Below, piece by piece: positions 1 through 11,244 of a DNA stretch of 64,000 bases. The position numbers were made by a program, and so were the translations under genes. The first letter of the stretch is position 1; each line of letters starts with the position of its first letter. This DNA comes from Beaufortia kweichowensis (lineage: Eukaryota > Chordata > Actinopteri > Cypriniformes > Gastromyzontidae). The DNA lies in the NCBI GenBank assembly GCA_019155185.1, contig CM032801.1:2252079-2316078 (forward strand). The letters run 5' to 3'. The notes under the pieces were generated by a model that saw nothing but the letters and a program-made list of their open reading frames with translations, did not search any database and was not told where the DNA came from.

Positions 1-998
1 TAAATTGTGAGATATCAGAATAGGTTATGCAGAAGAGAGCAGCACGTCCACCTCTTACTGCAGATATAATAGTACGTCCCACAAAGCCCACGCTGTAAGA
101 CACCATGCCGACATGAATTTACACATCACAAATTCAGAGAGATCATGATACTTGAGCTGTTTAGTAATAATGTGGAGGATCCAGGCCTGAATTGTGTTAA
201 TGCAAAAGCAGCTCCTGTTGGCAGACTGTTTTTATGTTTGAGACACGGTGCTTGGAAATCATGAATCATCAGTTTCATTATATTGCAGGGAATATAGACG
301 GACTAGACCAAGGCTTGTCAGTGCTGTGGCAGATACCAGCCGTATTATGTTGAATATGGCCCTTTGAGCCCTTGAACTGAATGGAACTTATAAATAATAA
401 ATCAAAGCAGATGGAGATACAGAGGATGGGGCCATTTAGTATTTCATGTCCTAGATCACGCTAGCAAAAGCAAAAGAATCTAGACTGTGTTTTTCTGCTC
501 TCTGGTTCTCAATGCCGTGAACATTGTCAACATGACGGGGTTTCTAAATCAAAAACAAGGTTTTAAGATGTTTTCATTTTCTGTATCCAAGACAAGTAGT
601 AGATTACTGGTACATATTAGCATCAGAAAATGCATTTTGGCTGAGACGCAATGATTTCAATCAAATACAACAAACTTTGTAAAGAGCAAACTGTGTCGTT
701 AGATAAGGTGATTGTTAATGTCCAACAACACTGAGATGAGCAGTAGAAACATGGAGGTATCTACTGGATTTATTATTATGAAACCTATAATCTAGTTTTA
801 CTTGCTGCACATATCCAGTGTAGCTGTGATGTTATGGAGCAATCTGTGTCATTATAAATTGTTTGAGCTTTTGCACAATGAACAAACAACAAATGTTCTT
901 GTCAAATAATCAAACTAAAAATATCCTTTGCGCATGCATTTCAAGTAACCTTTTTAGTGCTTTCTTTAATTCTTAACATTGCAATATTTATTTTGCAG
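1..998 (+). other. Part of ppp3r1 intron 1 (no gene seen)
   Basis: This AT-rich stretch lies upstream of the first visible ppp3r1 exon and ends in a good acceptor (pyrimidine-rich run, then TTTTGCAG). I see no conserved coding segment, RNA gene or clear mobile element on either strand. The missing first exon, which must supply the start codon, is presumably further left, outside the window. Confidence 0.6.
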
Positions 999-3900
999 GG
1001 AAATGAAGCAAGTTATCCCCTGGAAATGTGCTCGCATTGTAAGTATTATTAAGTATTATCTAATTTACACACAAAAGATTTGAAATTTGCTGTTCAGATG
1101 TTTCTTTGAAAGGCAATCCCCAGGGGCATTTTTATCAATGAGATTGTTGATGAGTGGTGAAACAGAAAAGAGCTAAAATGATGTTTGTCTCTAGAGGTTT
1201 TGAGGTTTATTTTTAGCTCTTCAACTTTGTTTTAATTAGTTCTGCTTCCACCCTGATGTAATGCAAACGTTTAACACGTGCAAAACTAACAGAAAGAGGA
1301 TGAGAAGCCCTTAGGGAATTTGACACCTTCTTCTCTCCGAGTACATCAGTGAATCTTTGTGAGATCTAACCAAATGTATCCCATACTGGCGTATAACATG
1401 ATGTGTAATTCAAGCCCCAGATCTTTTCCAAAGTGGAACAATGTGAGAAATGAAAATTAAAAGTAGGCAATAGAAGAGTTGTGATTTTAAAGCAGATAGT
1501 GAGAAGTGTTATGGGCCTCCAGTGCGGCTTTTAATGAGCTGTGAGGCTTTGGGCTCTTGGGGCTTGACCCAACATCAGCACATGCTCTCAGACTTACCTC
1601 ACCACATTACCTTGTAAGGAACTTAACATTTAAAATTAGCACATTTGGGTAACTATGTGTATGCACACATATTTGTGTATGATGGTGCCAGGGCAGACAA
1701 GAGATAAACAGATGTGTGACCCAGGAAGGGGTTTGGTAACTTTATTGGTCTAGATATATACAGCTCCACAGTCAGCCCCTCCAACCATCCCTAGACATAT
1801 ACATATAGGGCAGCTGTTCTTTACATCAACAAAGACAGACACTTCGTTTACTGAAATGTAGACACACACACAGATAAATCCATACTTGGAGCTTCCGGGT
1901 TATTTAAAAAAATTCGCATTTCACCCTCTTTTTTTTAACAATTCAGCATACTTTCGGACAGTATTTTCCACAAATTCAGCATCGATACACCGATAATTGT
2001 CAGATTCTCATTGGTGTTAGACAGTAATTTTGTCTTGTAATGCGGTTTGCTTTGTTTTCACAACTGCACTATTACATAAACTACTATTATAAATTATTTT
2101 AAAACAATTTAAATAATATGTTATTTTTTCACGTCACTAATAATGTTGCATGCTGTTCCAAATATTAAACAGTAACCCTGCTTTTTTTCAGAGTAAGCAC
2201 TTGACTATAGTCCATAGTAATGAGTACTATAAACAAAGTTGGACTGGCACCATATAAATTAAGTCAATATCATTTGCTTTTGTGCCACCCAAAACCCCAC
2301 ACTGCTCACACCAGAGAGCCTCAAAACAGATCAGGCGCGATGCAAAATAAGACGTTGTATCATTCTACACACGTGATAGTTAAGAGCGAGAGTTTATGTT
2401 TGAAAACTGGCAGCGTGCTAATGCAAATGACCTACTTACGAAACCATATGTGGAATAATGTGGCTCATACAGACATGTGGCACAGCCCAAAAGCATCTCG
2501 AGCTGTCTGTAACCGCTCAAAATAAACCTGAGCTTGCTCGCTGGGGTCCCTTGTTGCTGGAGGTTCCCTTTAGGGTACTTATGAGGGGTTCTTATGACCT
2601 CATATCTTAATATAGGAATGCTTGAGGTCTTGCCCCACAGATATCTGCATGATGTCAGGATTTAGCTGGTTGGCGAGGACAGTAACGTGCATAATTATTG
2701 GGACTGTACGTTTGTTAGCCTATTGTGGAGTGGTATAAACTATGTTGTTATAATGCTTGTGTATGTTGCATTCTGGATGTAATAAGCAGGTTTGGTTAGT
2801 TGGCTAAAACCAACAAACCACCTTAACTAAGTTTAAGGTTTTCAGTAATCCACCACACAAATTATATTACTTTAAAACAGCCTCAAATATATGTGAATAA
2901 ATGTATATGCTCAAAATAAAAGCTCATGGCTGATTGTTTATCATCATCATTATTATTTTATTATTATAAAAATTCCCTTTTTTTATTTATTAGCGTTTAT
3001 TAGTAAGTTTGGGCTTCTGCATCAGTATTCAGAGATCTTTGTACTAATGGAACACATATTTTGACCTTTTGCGGTTATCACACTTTGACAGTCCTCACAA
3101 CCATTTCAGTGCTTGTATTTGATGTTAATGTGTGATGATTGGGCTAATATTCATGATTCATCATCAGTAATTTCACCATAGGGACATTAGAATTAATGGA
3201 TGTGCATAGAGAAAAGTGATCTAGGGAAGCATTTATGTACAATTTCAACCTTTATGTTTCTCGTACAAATTAACTTAATGTGAGAATAAATTAGAGATGT
3301 ATAGATATGTTATTTATGGTATATAGCTGTTAAACCGTACTTGCCTGAATACTGCCACATTATTGTGTACTATAAAGAGAATCTAATCTGAACATATATG
3401 CCATATATGCCAGAGGATATATGAACAAAAAGCTCGGCTCTGAGGCAACAGTGCTGCCCACCGTTTAGCCCTAACCTGTAATATAACAGTCATTAAGTCA
3501 AATGTCAAAAATGTGCTCATTTGTTTTGAATAAGATGTATTTGCCAGCCGAACTTTGGTGACTGCAGTCTAATTTTGTGACAAGACTAAATGTGATAAGA
3601 GGGTCTTTAAATAGAGATATTTTCCATTTCACATTGAGCAGTACAGCCACACTGGTTTATGAGAAATTTTAGGTGACTAAAACTGTAGCAAGCACTACTG
3701 TCATTAATATATAAATAAATAAATAGTGTCTTAAAATTGTTTATTTGATTTCAGAGGTATATAAATAATTTGATGCCAAAATGAAAGCAGACTTTCGCCG
3801 TTTATCTTGTTTTCCAAATATATTTAGATTATAATAAACCTGTTAACTGTCACCGTTCCTCAGGAGGAACACCTATGTTATTTCCCTATTCATTTTAATA

Positions 3901-6626
3901 TTTCTTAGTTGAATTTTAATCTAATCATGACAAACTATAATTGAGCGAAAGGTCTAAGACTCAAGATGAAATATTTGACAAAAAAAATTATAAAAATAAA
4001 TGTTAATGTTACTGTAATTTATAAACATTTCTAAAGTGAAAAAAAAAAGAATTAAAAATTATTGATAAAATATTTAATATCTAAAAAAAAAATTGCGGTT
4101 CAGTGCATCTTCATGTTTGTACTCGATTTCTGCTGTGACTGTGATGATATGATGGATTTCACTGCTCCTTGAATTTAAAAATGGTACAGTACTGAGATTT
4201 TATTCTTTCATATGCATTTTATACTGTCCTCGACACACACGAATTGAGTTCTTTTAAAGGATAGCTTATCTCAATGTGCCTATTAAATAAAAACAGATGT
4301 TATCCGTCCACCTCTACCTTTAGTCGATTAGTCATCAGCTAGTGGGAATAGATGTAAGTCTAAACTCTTAAAATGTGGAGGCACCCTCATAATACTTACA
4401 AACTCCCACTCAAACACATGAGAAGAATAATGTGATGATCAGATTCATTAAAGTAGCTTTCGGGGGGTGGTTGACTGAAGGGTCATGTGACAGTCTGAAT
4501 GAGCTTACGGTTAGTAACCGAGTATGATATTCCAAAGCTTACCAGTGGTATTATACACTGGGATAGGTGGGATCAGTATGGCTCAGAGATACAGTGCAAT
4601 GGGTAAGCCTCTCTCTGGAATGGCCAATATAATGCCAGCGGTAGCTAAGGATCATTCCACAGGATGTAAGTGCATCTCACATGGTTTAATAGTTCATTAT
4701 TTGAGTACATAGTGTTTGGCTTGATATGTTTTGGCTGCTCGGACAGGAAGGTTTCACGCACGTGATGGATTGTTTGCTGATGTTGTTGCTTGTCCATTCG
4801 CTTGTTTATATCGTCTCTCTCATCGTCTCACCTGTACTTTCTGTCTAGTCGATGCTGATGAGATTAAAAGGCTGGGAAAGAGATTTAAGAAACTCGACCT
4901 AGATAATTCAGGATCTCTGAGTGTGGAGGAGTTCATGTCCTTGCCCGAGTTACAGCAGAATCCGCTGGTGCAGAGGGTCATTGAAATATTTGACACGGAC
5001 GGCAATGGCGAGGTGGATTTCAAAGGTAAGGCAAACATTTTCCTTCTCAAACTGCCTTGTTCACATTTGAGTGCACGTTTATTTTAAAGTGAATCTTATT
5101 TTAAATGGTCTTATCAAGGCAAAACATTTGACATTTCACCACAAAATCAAAAGCATTACGGTATTATTGTATTTAAAGCACAGTCATTTGTTTTGTATTA
5201 TGGTTCTGAGAATATATCACCAGGCATAAATAAATGGCTTTTTTATTTGATGAATGGGAAAAGATTTTTCTGGGTGAACTAAATGCTAAGCATGTTCTCA
5301 AAATAAACAGCTTGTGGCCATGAAATACTTTAGGCCACTTTAAGCTCATTTGTCACAGGCATGTTGCATCACAGTTTGAAAAGATCTTTTGTTTTCTAAA
5401 GAATTTGTTTTCTTTCTGAAGAATGTTTGATTTCTTTCATGTAGATCATTCTGTAGATCATGAATGAGATGAAATATGAGACATGTTATGAGTCAACATA
5501 TGATGAACAGACAAACACAACAATTGTGAAACAAATGATTTAAATTTTTTTGTCAATCTGTAATTTTGTCAAACTATGCCAAAAAAAATGTCTTAAAGGA
5601 GTCCCAGAAATGGACCCTATTGACTTTCCATAGTAGGAATAAAAATTACAATGGTCAAGTCATTGGGGTCCATTTTTGGGTGAACCGTTCCATGTGATTT
5701 TAATAAGTCTTGATATACACAAGAAGATGGTTGTGGACGTGTAAACAAGTCTCATCTCTCTGTGTGTTTAGGATACACGCACAATTCCGATTATGAAATG
5801 ATCTTATGCTTTTGATGTTGTCAAACATGACACCTGTGTGGGGTTTGAGGAAATTAAAAATAATTTCTGTGTATTGTCCATTGTCATTAAACACTTGTTG
5901 CATTAAATTTTCTTTTGCATTTGGTTTTTTCAGAGTTCATAGAGGGTGTGTCACAGTTCAGCGTGAAGGGTGATAAAGAACAAAAGCTCCGCTGTGAGTA
6001 GCTCACTAAACCACCTCTGCACTTTAGTTGTGTATAGTCAATCATTGACAGAGCCGCTATAGTTCTAATCTGATGTTTTTATGGATGCACCCAGTTGCCT
6101 TCAGAATCTATGACATGGACAAGGATGGCTACATTTCCAATGGAGAGCTCTTCCAGGTTTTGAAGATGATGGTGGGCAACAACTTGAAGGACACTCAGCT
6201 GCAGCAGATAGTGGATAAAACCATCATCAATGCAGACAAGGATGGAGATGGAAGAATATCTTTTGAGGAGTTCTGTGCTGTAAGAAAACCAATTTAGTTG
6301 CTTGTTTTGCTTATGAATAGGTTTTATTAGATCACTGATTAATAATAACCGCTTGTTATTGAAGCGTTTTTTAACAACTGACCAGGTCAAAGAGTATTAA
6401 ATAGTTTTTACTTTTATAATAAACACAATACATAAAATGAACATCTTTAAAGGATTAAAGTTTGTAGTTTTAACATTTGCTCATAGAAAGATGGATTGTT
6501 TTATATATAACGTGTGATGGTGGATGTTTTAGAACTGAAATGACTATACATTTATTAAGGCATTTCTCACTTCAACAGGTTGTTGGAGGTCTTGATATAC
6601 ACAAGAAGATGGTTGTGGACGTGTAA
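999..6626 (+). CDS. ppp3r1: Calcineurin subunit B type 1 (protein phosphatase 3 regulatory subunit), 5' partial
   Basis: Regulatory EF-hand subunit of the Ca2+/calmodulin-dependent phosphatase calcineurin; it binds the catalytic A subunit in the cytosol. Visible exons: 999-1038, 4849-5025, 5934-5993, 6095-6279, 6579-6626, all with GT-AG borders and compatible phases. They total 510 nt, 170 codons including the stop. Adding an ATG from an upstream exon gives 170 residues, the family length. The first visible codon is the Gly after Met (GNEASYPLEM), so the start exon is off the left edge. Four EF-hand loops are readable: DLDNSGSLSVEE, DTDGNGEVDFKE, DMDKDGYISNGE and DKDGDGRISFEE. The protein ends IHKKMVVDV. 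The N-terminal Gly is the known myristoylation site of the family. The zebrafish-type a/b paralogue cannot be assigned. Confidence 0.97.
1039..4848 (+). other. ppp3r1 intron 2 with repeat-derived DNA
   Basis: Long AT-rich intron with donor GTAAGT and acceptor TGTCTAG. It holds no exon-like conserved block. Around 1640-1880 and 2285-2590 the base composition is higher in GC and looks transposon-derived; the second part reads AATAAA then TTGCTCGCTGGGG near 2520-2545, reminiscent of an LTR R-U5 junction, but no partner LTR was found. A dispersed repeat copy sits near 3838-4060. Confidence 0.45.
3838..4060 (+). repeat. Dispersed repeat, copy 1 (unclassified)
   Basis: This block shares clear similarity with 9960-10180. 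Both begin CCTGTTAA(C/A)TGTCACCG followed by TTCCTCAGGA, then a stretch ending in GACTC-A-GAT-AAATATTT and a poly-A-rich tail. They lie in introns of different genes (ppp3r1 and pno1). The family was not identified. Confidence 0.55.
5707..5758 (+). repeat. Intronic duplicate of the ppp3r1 terminal coding exon
   Basis: Fifty-two bases here match 6589-6640 exactly. They include the last coding codons (Leu-Asp-Ile-His-Lys-Lys-Met-Val-Val-Asp-Val), the TAA stop and the start of the 3' UTR. There is no acceptor in front of the copy, so it is unlikely to be spliced as an exon. The identity suggests a recent local duplication or an assembly slip. Confidence 0.85.
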
Positions 6627-8172
6627 ACAAGTCTCATCTCCATACAATCCGCTGTCCTCTTCATCTTTCTGACTATCTGCTCAAGATATCCAGCAAATGC
6701 TCTCTGTGTATTTCAATGGAAGTATTTATCAAGCCACTTTTCCCAAATAGTGAAGTCAACACGTACGTGTTATTGAACTGATCTGCTCAATAACCTGGTG
6801 TAGCACTTTTTGGGCTTATGGACACTGAAAGAGCATCTCGGTTAAAGAGGAAAGGGCAATGGCTTGATCATATTTATTTTGTTTTTAATGCTTCTTTTTT
6901 AATATTTATTTTGTTGTCATCTTTTTTTAAAAATAAGTATGATATATAAATAAGTTTAAGTAGGGAATGACGTGCCAAGCAGAATATAGAGATAGAAAAT
7001 CAGGTGGGAATAGTAAACAGTCATCCGTTTGGAGAGCTGGGTTGATCGCACGAAGTAATACAACATTCATTTACTGGTTTTCCTTTTTTCTGTCACATTT
7101 TGTGATATACGCTATTTTTATCATTCTAGCACCTAACCATGTTTAATACCTGTTTTTGTATTAATCGTGATATAATGTTTATGTATAAATGTTTATATTG
7201 TTGGAAAGTGCATTTTCCTTGTCTGATTTGGGACAGTCCAGTAGAAGCGGGTACCAAGACAAAAAGATTTAGAAAGATTTGGAGGAAATAAATTCTCCAT
7301 GAATATCCTGACATACCTTTCGCTAACCAGAAACAACATAGTCTTTTAAAAAAATACCTAAAACACTTAAGCCTAAACACGTATGTTAAAATGTTAAATT
7401 ACATTACATGATAAAATGTCCAACCAGTGGCATTAACATATAGTTTTTCATTCTTTTGAATCAAACCTTTTTGTAAACTTGCTTTGATATTTTGTTATCT
7501 GATGTGGCTGAGGTGTCTGACTTTTCAGGGCCACTGTATGCCATATGGATGAACGCAGCAGGATATCCTTGAGCTTTGGTAGATAAAGTCAGCTTATTCT
7601 GCAGATCCATATGAGCTTTAAAGTATCCTAAAGCATGTACGATAGGGCGTACAGCTTACTAAAACTATACAATTTACTCTGAATGTTTACATGCATGATT
7701 GGAACAGCTTAACCAAATTCATGGCTAATGAGTGTTAATAAAAACATTGTCTTTTTCCTATTATATCAACTTCTCTGATTACATTACAACTGGGTCTCAC
7801 CGAGAGACATGATGCTTCTGTTCTGCCTGCTTGAACTAGTTCCTTTCTGCATGTTTGTTTGTATTTATTACCTATATCAACTGTTTACACTTTACTGTGA
7901 AATTAATATTAAATATCCATGGATAAAACACATGTTGCCAAATTTTAAACAATGCAAAGAATTCATTTTTAAGATTCAAACAGGTGGCAAAATTAAAGCG
8001 CGTGCTTAATTAAGGTGGCAATTGGCAAACAAAGGTATTCATGATTCTTTGGATGAAATGGGTACCTCGTACATTTGAGGCCCCATTATTACATGTCAGT
8101 TTTGGGATGTTTACTCTGCATGCTGCATCATATGGGATATATGGACTAATTGATTCTGTATGAAAAAATAAA
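6627..8172 (+). other. ppp3r1 3' UTR and convergent intergenic DNA
   Basis: No protein or RNA gene is seen. The stretch is AT-rich and likely mostly ppp3r1 3' UTR. Canonical AATAAA hexamers occur around 7737 and at 8167-8172 on the plus strand; the latter would give a UTR of about 1.55 kb and put the cleavage site within about 60 bp of the opposing pno1 signal. Confidence 0.5.
8167..8172 (+). terminator. Candidate ppp3r1 polyadenylation signal
   Basis: AATAAA in an A-rich context on the plus strand, the last such hexamer before the opposing gene. An earlier AATAAA near 7737 could be used instead. Confidence 0.4.
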
Positions 8173-8225
8173 AGTGTAAAACTTGACGACTTATTGGATC
8201 CACAGCATGCCTCATTCATTGTGTG

Positions 8226-8231
8226 TTTATT
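8226..8231 (-). terminator. Candidate pno1 polyadenylation signal
   Basis: TTTATT on the plus strand, i.e. AATAAA on the minus strand, about 150 nt beyond the pno1 stop codon: a normal distance for a short 3' UTR. Confidence 0.55.
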
Positions 8232-8379
8232 TTTTTAAGTTATCTGTCAAATAACAGCTGTCCACTGGTGCTCAAATTGATGCCTATTACAATTCATATA
8301 TACAGTTCAAGGCAATGTGGCAGAAACACATAAATTCAGTCCACGAGCCGAGTAATGTGAAAACGAGTAGATTAACACG

Positions 8380-10879
8380 TTAGAACCTCTCTGCAGCACG
8401 GCTTGCCACGGCCCGAATGTTGCCATACACCTTTGATGGGGGACTCCCTGTTAAAGGTCAATGAAAAGTATTCATTAGAATTATTTCTCATTTTCTCAAA
8501 AGCATGTGTTAAGAGATTTACTAACCAAGAATGAGGTTGCATATTGCCGTCCGTGCCATTTTTATATTCTGGAAAGATCCTAGTATATGTATCTTACTGA
8601 AAAACAAACCAACAGAATCAACTCCGCATTCTGTATTTTTCATAGTTGAACAAGCAAGAGTTAATTTTAACATGAAATATATAGGAGTCCTCTATTCCAA
8701 ACAAATAGCAAATAAGCCCGAAATGCAAGTCTGAATCCTTTGTGGTGCTTTTCGGCAAAAATGCAGTATCTTGTGTAGCAAGATTTTTTATTTTCCTCTC
8801 ATTTAAATTCACATTATTTGTATTCATTAAGAAAAAAGCAGAATAGAGGCATTTTCAATAGTCTCAGACTTGTACACTCCTCTCAATGACTAGTCCAATG
8901 TCAGGCCTTTTAATCAATGCATTTTAAAACTATTTCTTTGTCTAAGTTTTGTGTGTTTTTTTTTTAAATGACTCACGTGTCTGCAAGCACAATCCTTGTT
9001 TTTGTCACATTCTCAATGGTAAATTTTGTTTTGCCTCCTTTCCCAGCTATCCTACCAATCGCTCTGGATAAATGGTCTCCTTTCAGAGGTTTAACTGCAA
9101 ACATACAAATAAAAAAATTGACACAAAACATCCCATAAAATAACCTCTATAAAGGTTTAATAATGACTTACCATCTGTGACTTCAAATGTCTCCAGAAAC
9201 AGTTCATCTAATCTGATCAGTGCGAGTGCGTCCTGCGGGTTGACATTTAACCACTTGTTAAAATAATAATTACACCAAACTCCAATAATACGATGAAAAC
9301 TGAACAATAATTAATATGAGGAAAGTTTAATTTTCACTCACCTCCACCTGAAATCCTAAAACAAAGGCCTTCACAAAATCTGCAGCTCTGGTGAGAGCAC
9401 CAATGTCTTGAGTTTCTTTGCACGTCTGTAAAAAATGAAAAATTCAACTGATAATATGCATTTTTCTGATTATTACCCGACATCATTTCAGAAGAAACAC
9501 AGCCGTATTGCCTTTGCTTACTTTAATCTCCACATTTCTTGTTTTGAGATTAAACCGCACTTGAAGCTGCAGGTTTTCAACAATTGGGGTGAAAATTTTC
9601 AACCAGTTTTCTTTCAGAGGTGTGTAACGGTGAGCAGGAACAGGCACTTTACGCATTTCATCTGCACCCTGTAACAAATAATAATAAATAAACCATGAAA
9701 ATTAGAATGAATGTGCTCAACATCTAAAAATATAACATGATGTATGGGTCAGTCTGTTAAACACGGCCATTTTTCCATACTTCACTAATATTATCATTAC
9801 ATACGTTGTCTTTATATTATTAAAGTATAGCGCTATGTTAAATCATTAAATTGTAAAGCACTGTTCTCAAACCCAAGACACACGAATGTAGTGCTGATAT
9901 TTTAAATTATCATATGTATTAAATGTAGCTTGTTTTAACTGTGACCAATTTTGATTGATTTTAACCTGTTAAATGTCACCGTTCCTCAGGAAGGACATGT
10001 TATTTCCCTATAATCTTTCATATTTTATTGTTTAATTTTATTCTTATCATAACAAACTAAAAATTGATGGACAGGTATAAGACTCCAGATCAAATATTTC
10101 ATAACAATAAACTTAAACAAAAATAATAATTTAAAAAAATGTTAGTTTATAAAAACATTTTATAAAAACACCTAAAATTACTTTTTTTAAAAAGACTTAA
10201 AAAGGTTTCACCATCTCAAAATAAAATAGTCTTTATTTTATTTTATAAGGAAGAACTAATTGATAGACAATCTCTACAGATGTCAGAAGTTCAATCATAT
10301 TTCAAGCATAAAAGGTACATTGTATCCGTATCAAACAGCTTAATTCCAGCTGCATATAATTCCAGTGATATAAATAGGAGTAAAACCATAGTAAACACAA
10401 ATTGTCTCACTACTGGAAACATAATTTAAATGTTCTTCTAGTAGTAAAATCAACATTATACGTATGCTAATCAATCCGCTAATAGACGGTTTCTATACTT
10501 AAACCATGTATAATAAAACCATGGGTACTTTTAAAAGACTGTCGTCAGCTGAGAGTTGCGCATGCGTACTTGGAGAACACGTGGGCAACTTTCATCACAA
10601 GTTACCTTTCCAGCGATATAAATTCATAACGCCACACGCTAGATCACACAACATGTACATAAAGTGTTTGGCATGTGCTAGTACCCTGAGTTGATCTCCT
10701 GATATGGGTGGGAAGTGCGGTCTTTTGACTGCTCCTGTGTCCGTGTCCATGTCCACTTCACCCGCGGGACGCTTGCGTTTATGTGTCTTCCTTGATTTGA
10801 CCTTCTCAAACGCGTCTCCATTATTATCACTGTCCGTACTTGCAGTCACATTATCTGCTGCTTTTGTCGTAGACTCCAT
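8380..10879 (-). CDS. pno1: RNA-binding protein PNO1 (partner of NOB1), KH-domain ribosome assembly factor
   Basis: Conserved nucleolar/cytoplasmic factor of the pre-40S particle that recruits the NOB1 nuclease for 18S 3'-end maturation. Minus-strand coding exons in order: 10879-10685, 9668-9522, 9425-9342, 9232-9172, 9094-8977, 8596-8526, 8447-8380. They sum to 744 nt, 247 residues plus stop, close to other vertebrate PNO1 proteins. The start is MESTTKAAD, preferred to an upstream in-frame ATG at 10915 because family proteins begin this way. Low-complexity basic N-terminus (KRKRPAG), then PVPAHRYTPLKENW, the KH region with GRIAGKGGKTKFTIENV (GxxG-type loop), and a C-terminus ending in YGNIRAVASRAAERF. 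It converges on ppp3r1 and is divergent from dnaaf10. Degraded copies of exons 3-5 occur near 24.8, 29.6 and 32.6 kb. Confidence 0.97.
9960..10180 (+). repeat. Dispersed repeat, copy 2 (unclassified)
   Basis: Partner of the block at 3838-4060, here inside pno1 intron 1. Same ordered motifs (GTCACCGTTCCTCAGGA, then TTATTTCCCTAT, then an A/T-rich tail). No terminal inverted repeat or target duplication was made out. Confidence 0.55.
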
Positions 10880-11244
10880 CGTAAAAAATCTTTTATCAAA
10901 AAGTGCAGTCAACAAGAGATATTTGTTACGAGCATGTGGCGTCGTCCATATCAGCGAAAGGACCGTATTGCTGTCCAGATCGTGCCAAATGTTATTAAAA
11001 CATCTATTTATTTTTACATTAGTTGTGAACCATTGCTGTTTTGATTAATTTGACCTTCAAACAAATAAACAAATTAGCCATCTTTATGCGTTTTAAAAAG
11101 CTTAAAATTGTTATTTATTTAGATCAGGCTTCTATTAGGGCAGCTATGTATTGTGGGTCCTGAATGAAGGAAACACACGAGCGTCTAATATCAGTCAACA
11201 TACAACAGAAGACGTTGTCTTTCGTATTGACTGAATCCAGAAAC
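10880..11244. promoter_or_regulatory. Putative bidirectional pno1/dnaaf10 promoter
   Basis: Only 365 bp separate the two divergent start codons, and no other gene fits between them. The same head-to-head pairing of PNO1 and WDR92 is known in mammals. There is no clear TATA box at a fixed distance from either ATG. Exact start sites cannot be read from the sequence. Confidence 0.7.

Noticed and set aside
2285..2590. Possible solo LTR in ppp3r1 intron 2
   Set aside because: AATAAA plus a GC-richer tail is suggestive, but no TG...CA ends or target duplication were found.
8010..8219. Minus-strand 69-residue frame downstream of pno1
   Set aside because: It lies beyond the pno1 polyadenylation signal and in the ppp3r1 3' UTR; composition is not coding-like and there is no family match.
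10704..11048. 114-residue plus-strand frame overlapping pno1 exon 1
   Set aside because: It is antisense to a well-supported conserved exon and to the bidirectional promoter.
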